From Clostridia bacterium (lineage in GTDB: Bacteria > Bacillota > Clostridia > Christensenellales > Aristaeellaceae): DNA of 59,374 nt. The position numbers and the translations under genes are program-made. The stretch covers positions 1-59,374 of the forward strand of contig JAGBDL010000032.1 in assembly GCA_017937505.1 (NCBI GenBank). The letters run 5' to 3'. Numbering within the stretch: position 1 is the first letter of the stretch; the number at the start of each line of letters is the position of its first letter. Shown here one piece after another: positions 56,427 to 59,374 of this stretch. The notes beneath the pieces are model-generated. The model ran no database searches. It saw nothing but the letters and a program-made list of their open reading frames with translations, and was not told where the DNA came from.

Positions 56427-56451
56427 CGTATCCCAGAATCAGGAGGTCAAT

Positions 56452-57324
56452 ATGCTCAACGAACGTGTTCTTGTGCCGTCCTCGCGCGGCGCGCAGGTTT
56501 GCATGGATGTGTACGTTCCGCGCGTTTCCCGGGAGATCGATCCCGAGATCAAGCGTCCGGCGATCGTCATCTGCCCCGGCGGCGGCTATGCGTTTTGCAG
56601 CGAGCGGGAGGCCGAGCCTGTCGCGCTGCGCTTTCTGACGGAGGGCTTCAACGTCTTTGTCCTCTGGTACCGCGTGGGCGCGCAGCCGGAGGATGAGGTT
56701 CGCGGGCAGGACGCGTCCGCCTGGTACGATAAGGCGCCGGAAAACATCTTCCCGCTGCCCCAGCACGACGCGGCGGCGGCCGTCGCCTATGTGCGCAGCC
56801 ACGCGGCGCAGTGGCATACCGATCCGGACAGAATCGCGATCATGGGCTTCTCGGCCGGCGGGCATCTGGCGGCGAGCCTGAGCGGCCTGTGGCAGCACGC
56901 CGAGCTGTGGCAGGAGCTGGGGCTTGCGCCCGAGGACGTGCGGCCCAACGCCGCTGTGCTGTGCTATCCGGTCATCTGTGCGGACGAGGACGCGCACCGC
57001 GGCTCGTTCGTGCATCTCTCCGGCACGCAGGATGCGGCGGCGCACCAGCGTTACAGCGTGCTCAACTGGGTGAGCGGCGACTACCCGCCGACGTTCCTGT
57101 GGCACACGTTCACTGACGAGTCCGTGCCGGTCAGAAACAGCCTGCGCATGGCGCTGGCCCTGGCGGACGCGGGCGTGCTCACCGAGGTGCACATCTATCC
57201 GAAGGGCCGTCACGGGCTGAGCCTGTGCAATGACCAGACCAGCGCATCCTGGGACGCGACGCTGCACCAGGAGGAATGCGCCGAGTGGCCGCGTCTGGCC
57301 GCGCGGTTTTTGAAGAATCTGTAA
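56452..57324 (+). CDS. alpha/beta hydrolase (esterase, acetyl xylan esterase-like)
   Basis: The 290-residue protein has the oxyanion-region VICPGGGYAFCSEREAEP, the nucleophile box IAIMGFSAGGHLAASLSG (G-F-S-A-G), an acidic segment FTDESVPVRNS and the catalytic His in YPKGRHGLSL. This order fits alpha/beta hydrolases of the endo-xylanase/acetyl-esterase type. No signal peptide is present, so it acts in the cytoplasm. ATG 56452 follows AGGAGG at 56441; the longer in-frame reading from 56341 would translate the hairpin element and is rejected. Confidence 0.85.
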   Translation: MLNERVLVPSSRGAQVCMDVYVPRVSREIDPEIKRPAIVICPGGGYAFCSEREAEPVALRFLTEGFNVFVLWYRVGAQPEDEVRGQDASAWYDKAPENIFPLPQHDAAAAVAYVRSHAAQWHTDPDRIAIMGFSAGGHLAASLSGLWQHAELWQELGLAPEDVRPNAAVLCYPVICADEDAHRGSFVHLSGTQDAAAHQRYSVLNWVSGDYPPTFLWHTFTDESVPVRNSLRMALALADAGVLTEVHIYPKGRHGLSLCNDQTSASWDATLHQEECAEWPRLAARFLKNL

Positions 57325-57333
57325 GCAGACAGC

Positions 57334-57367
57334 AAACGCTCCGGAGTTCGCTTTCCGGGGCGTTTTT
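57334..57367 (+). terminator. intrinsic terminator after the hydrolase gene
   Basis: A 12-bp stem (57334-57345 with 57354-57365, one T-G pair) has an 8-base loop and ends in a T-run (57363-57367). Confidence 0.8.
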
Positions 57368-57431
57368 GTGCTCCTGAGCGGGATTTGTCAATGGAGAAAA
57401 ATGACAAAAATGAAGCGATTGATCAGTCTTG

Positions 57432-57477
57432 TTTCACTTTTGATTGAATTGCAATTAAAATTCAACAAAAAGTGAAA
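57432..57477. repeat. 46-bp AT-rich imperfect palindrome
   Basis: Arms 57432-57450 and 57459-57477 pair at 17 of 19 positions around an 8-base centre. No T-run follows, it lies after the hydrolase terminator and about 30 bases before the pyrG -35 box, so it looks more like an operator or mobile-element trace than a terminator. The surrounding 57,370-57,500 stretch is AT-rich and holds no gene. Confidence 0.55.
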
Positions 57478-57506
57478 GAAACAGGAAGATTCTCCCGAAA
57501 AGTGTC

Positions 57507-57535
57507 TTGACAACGGGCAGACGCTCTGTTATGAT
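57507..57535 (+). promoter_or_regulatory. pyrG promoter
   Basis: TTGACA (57507-57512), a 17-bp spacer and TATGAT (57530-57535) lie upstream of the pyrG leader; transcription would start near 57,541. Confidence 0.8.
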
Positions 57536-57544
57536 TCATGGGTC

Positions 57545-57588
57545 AGAGCAAGGGGGCTGTGCCATGGGGGCGCGTCAGGCTCTTTTTT
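57545..57588 (+). promoter_or_regulatory. candidate attenuator in the pyrG leader
   Basis: AGAGC (57545-57549) pairs with GCTCT (57579-57583), an inner CTG/CAG pair continues it, and a T-run (57583-57588) follows 40 bases before the start codon. Many Gram-positive pyrG genes have a leader terminator controlled by CTP, but the C/T-rich arm of the known reiterative mechanism is not seen here, so only the position and shape are suggestive. Confidence 0.4.
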
Positions 57589-57627
57589 GTGTTGTTTCGA
57601 CCGGATAGAAGGAGGAACAAGGACGGC

Positions 57628-59232
57628 ATGAAAAAATACATCTTTGTGACAGGCGGCGTCGTTTCGGGTCTGGGCAAGGGCATCACGGCGGCCTCTCTGG
57701 GCAGGCTGCTCAAGGCGCGCGGCCTGAAGGTGGCCGCGCAGAAGCTGGATCCGTACATCAACGTGGACCCGGGTACGATGAGTCCGTATCAGCATGGCGA
57801 GGTCTACGTGACCGAGGACGGCGCGGAGACGGATCTGGATCTGGGCCACTACGAGCGCTTCATCGACGAGGACCTCAACAAGTTCTCCAACCTCACCACC
57901 GGCAAGGTGTATGCCAACGTCATCTCCCGTGAGCGTCAGGGCGGCTATCTGGGCAGCACGGTGCAGACCATTCCGCATATCACCGACGAGATCAAGCGCT
58001 TCATTTACAGCGTGGGCGACAAGACGGACGCGGACGTGGTGATCACCGAGATCGGCGGCACCATCGGCGACATCGAGAGCCAGCCCTTCCTGGAGGCGAT
58101 CCGCCAGGTGGGCTCTGAGGTCGGCCGGGAGAACGCGCTGTACATCCATGTGACGCTCGTGCCGTACCTCAAGGCCTCCGGCGAGCACAAGTCCAAGCCC
58201 ACGCAGCACTCCGTCAAGGAGCTGCAGGGCATGGGCATCACGCCGGACGTGATCGTGCTGCGCGTGGATGAGAAGATCACGGACGAAAGCATCTTCCGCA
58301 AGATCGCGGGCTTCTGCAACGTGAAGCCGGACTGCGTCATCGAGAACCTGACGCTGCCCGTGCTCTACGAGGCGCCGCTGATGCTGGAGAAGGCGAACCT
58401 GTCCGGGATCGTCTGCCGCGAGCTGCATATCGACGCGCCCAAGCCGGATCTGACCGAGTGGGAGGCACTGGTGGGCAGAATCCGCCATCAGAGCCGTGAG
58501 ACGAAAATCGGCCTGGTGGGCAAGTACGTGCAGCTGCATGACGCGTATCTCTCCGTCGCGGAGGCGCTGCGCCACGCCGGCTACGCGCTGGATACAAAGG
58601 TCACGATCGAGTGGATCGACTCCGAGCTGATCACGGAGCAGACCTGCGAGGCGCTGCTTTCGCCCATGGACGGCATCATCGTGCCGGGCGGCTTCGGCGA
58701 CCGCGGTGTCGAAGGCAAGATCCGTGCGATCCGGTATGCTCGTGAGAACAAAATTCCGTTCTTCGGTCTTTGCCTCGGTATGCAGTGTGCCGTTATCGAG
58801 TACGCTCGTAACGTAGCAGGCTTCGAAGGCGCACACAGCAGCGAATTCGATGAAAACACGCAATACCCTGTCATCGACCTCATGGAAGAACAGGTAGACG
58901 TAACAGAAAAAGGCGGTACGATGCGTCTTGGCGTATATCCGTGCAAAGTCATGGAAGGTACGAGAACGCATGCGGCATACGGCGCAGACATGGTAGACGA
59001 ACGTCACCGTCATCGCTTCGAATTCAACAACAAATATTTGAAAGCACTCACAGATGCAGGCCTCATCATCGGCGGTACGTCCCCGAGCGGCTCTCTTGTA
59101 GAGATCGTCGAAGTGCCTGATCATCCGTGGTTTGTTGCGACGCAGTTCCATCCGGAATTCAAATCCCGTCCGACGAATCCGCACCCGCTCTTTAGTGCTT
59201 TCGTAGAAGCATCGCTCAAAATCGAACGATAA
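57628..59232 (+). CDS. pyrG: CTP synthase, with an apparent foreign 3' third
   Basis: The 534-residue enzyme makes CTP from UTP, ATP and glutamine. The N-terminal synthetase domain has [20 protein letters not shown] and the [17 protein letters not shown] segment; the C-terminal glutaminase has [28 protein letters not shown] (Cys382) and FHPEFKSRP (His508, Glu510), so all catalytic parts are present. ATG 57628 follows AAGGAGGAACAAGG. From about base 58,700-58,745 (residues ~360-372) codon use switches from GAG/AAG/GTG/CTG to GAA/AAA/GTA/CTC-CTT with CGT for Arg, and stays so to the end. The gene is intact in frame but its 3' part seems to come from another genome. Confidence 0.95.
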   Translation: MKKYIFVTGGVVSGLGKGITAASLGRLLKARGLKVAAQKLDPYINVDPGTMSPYQHGEVYVTEDGAETDLDLGHYERFIDEDLNKFSNLTTGKVYANVISRERQGGYLGSTVQTIPHITDEIKRFIYSVGDKTDADVVITEIGGTIGDIESQPFLEAIRQVGSEVGRENALYIHVTLVPYLKASGEHKSKPTQHSVKELQGMGITPDVIVLRVDEKITDESIFRKIAGFCNVKPDCVIENLTLPVLYEAPLMLEKANLSGIVCRELHIDAPKPDLTEWEALVGRIRHQSRETKIGLVGKYVQLHDAYLSVAEALRHAGYALDTKVTIEWIDSELITEQTCEALLSPMDGIIVPGGFGDRGVEGKIRAIRYARENKIPFFGLCLGMQCAVIEYARNVAGFEGAHSSEFDENTQYPVIDLMEEQVDVTEKGGTMRLGVYPCKVMEGTRTHAAYGADMVDERHRHRFEFNNKYLKALTDAGLIIGGTSPSGSLVEIVEVPDHPWFVATQFHPEFKSRPTNPHPLFSAFVEASLKIER

Positions 59233-59240
59233 ACAAACGA

Positions 59241-59269
59241 AAAGCGGTCGGACAACTTCCGACCGCTTT
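59241..59269 (+). terminator. intrinsic terminator after pyrG
   Basis: A 12-bp perfect stem (59241-59252 with 59258-59269) has a 5-base loop and is followed by CTTACTT. It belongs to the part of the window with foreign composition. Confidence 0.75.
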
Positions 59270-59301
59270 CTTACTTATATGTGATATAAGGAGATGCTCT
59301 T

Positions 59302-59374
59302 ATGCTTACCAACATCTATGACGTCCTGCGCTCGCCAAAAACGGCACTGGAACGTATCAATGAACAAGCCGATA
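59302..59374 (+). CDS. N-terminus of a possible Yip1-family membrane protein (3' truncated)
   Basis: An ATG preceded by AAGGAGATG opens a frame of 24 visible residues, LTNIYDVLRSPKTALERINE, cut by the window end. The short VL-x-SP-x-x-A-L-E-R-I pattern resembles the cytosolic start of Yip1-like membrane proteins, but this is too little to be sure. Codon use matches the altered 3' part of pyrG. Confidence 0.4.
   Translation, partial: MLTNIYDVLRSPKTALERINEQAD

Overview
The window looks like a chromosomal segment of an anaerobic, high-GC Firmicute of the Clostridia type, probably an uncultured gut species. The basis is gene content: AGCS alanine carrier, ECF vitamin transporter, HydE/HydG/HydF [FeFe]-hydrogenase maturases with a TM1266-type regulator, and the Firmicute polysaccharide set of tyrosine autokinase, CpsB-type phosphatase and LytR-CpsA-Psr protein. 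Strong AGGAGG-type ribosome binding sites and 17-bp-spaced TTGACA/TATAAT promoters agree with this. Apart from one gene on the minus strand (the AGCS carrier), everything reads on the plus strand. No tRNA, rRNA, CRISPR array or transposase was seen.

Layout. 0-2.2 kb: end of a membrane protein, a YcxB-like protein, and a convergent Na+/alanine symporter. 2.3-7.7 kb: a complete ECF transporter (UPF0397 S component, double ATPase, EcfT) with a glycoside hydrolase family 3 gene in the same operon. 7.8-10.7 kb: a MATE exporter and a WcaJ-type initiating sugar-phosphate transferase. 10.7-14.9 kb: a hydrogenase maturation operon (TM1266 regulator, hydE, hydG, hydF) behind a leader with an intrinsic terminator and a competing pairing. 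14.9-16.3 kb: an HPr-kinase-like protein and a small S26-type peptidase.

16.4-28.5 kb: an operon led by an 8.9-kb gene for a secreted protein made almost entirely of about 91 copies of a ~32-residue YD-like repeat, followed by a fused Wzz/BY-kinase, a CpsB phosphatase and an LCP ligase. 28.6-51.5 kb: the exopolysaccharide/capsule locus proper, with a UDP-sugar 4,6-dehydratase, a second initiating transferase, many GT4/GT2 glycosyltransferases, an EpsG-type polymerase, pyruvyl transferases, an acyltransferase, a flippase and a GT-C protein. GC content is visibly lower from about 36 to 51 kb, as expected for an exchangeable capsule region.

51.7-57.3 kb: a KdsC-type phosphatase, a metallophosphoesterase, a nucleotidyltransferase-family protein, an ABC exporter and an alpha/beta hydrolase. 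57.6-59.2 kb: pyrG (CTP synthase). Within pyrG, near base 58,700-58,745, codon usage changes abruptly and stays changed to the window end, including the start of a last partial gene. The last ~650 bases therefore probably come from another genome (assembly chimera or recombination) and should not be used to describe this organism.

Most persuasive novelty: the giant YD-like repeat protein in the same apparent transcript as capsule-assembly regulators. All family names are from reading the translated sequence; no database search was possible.
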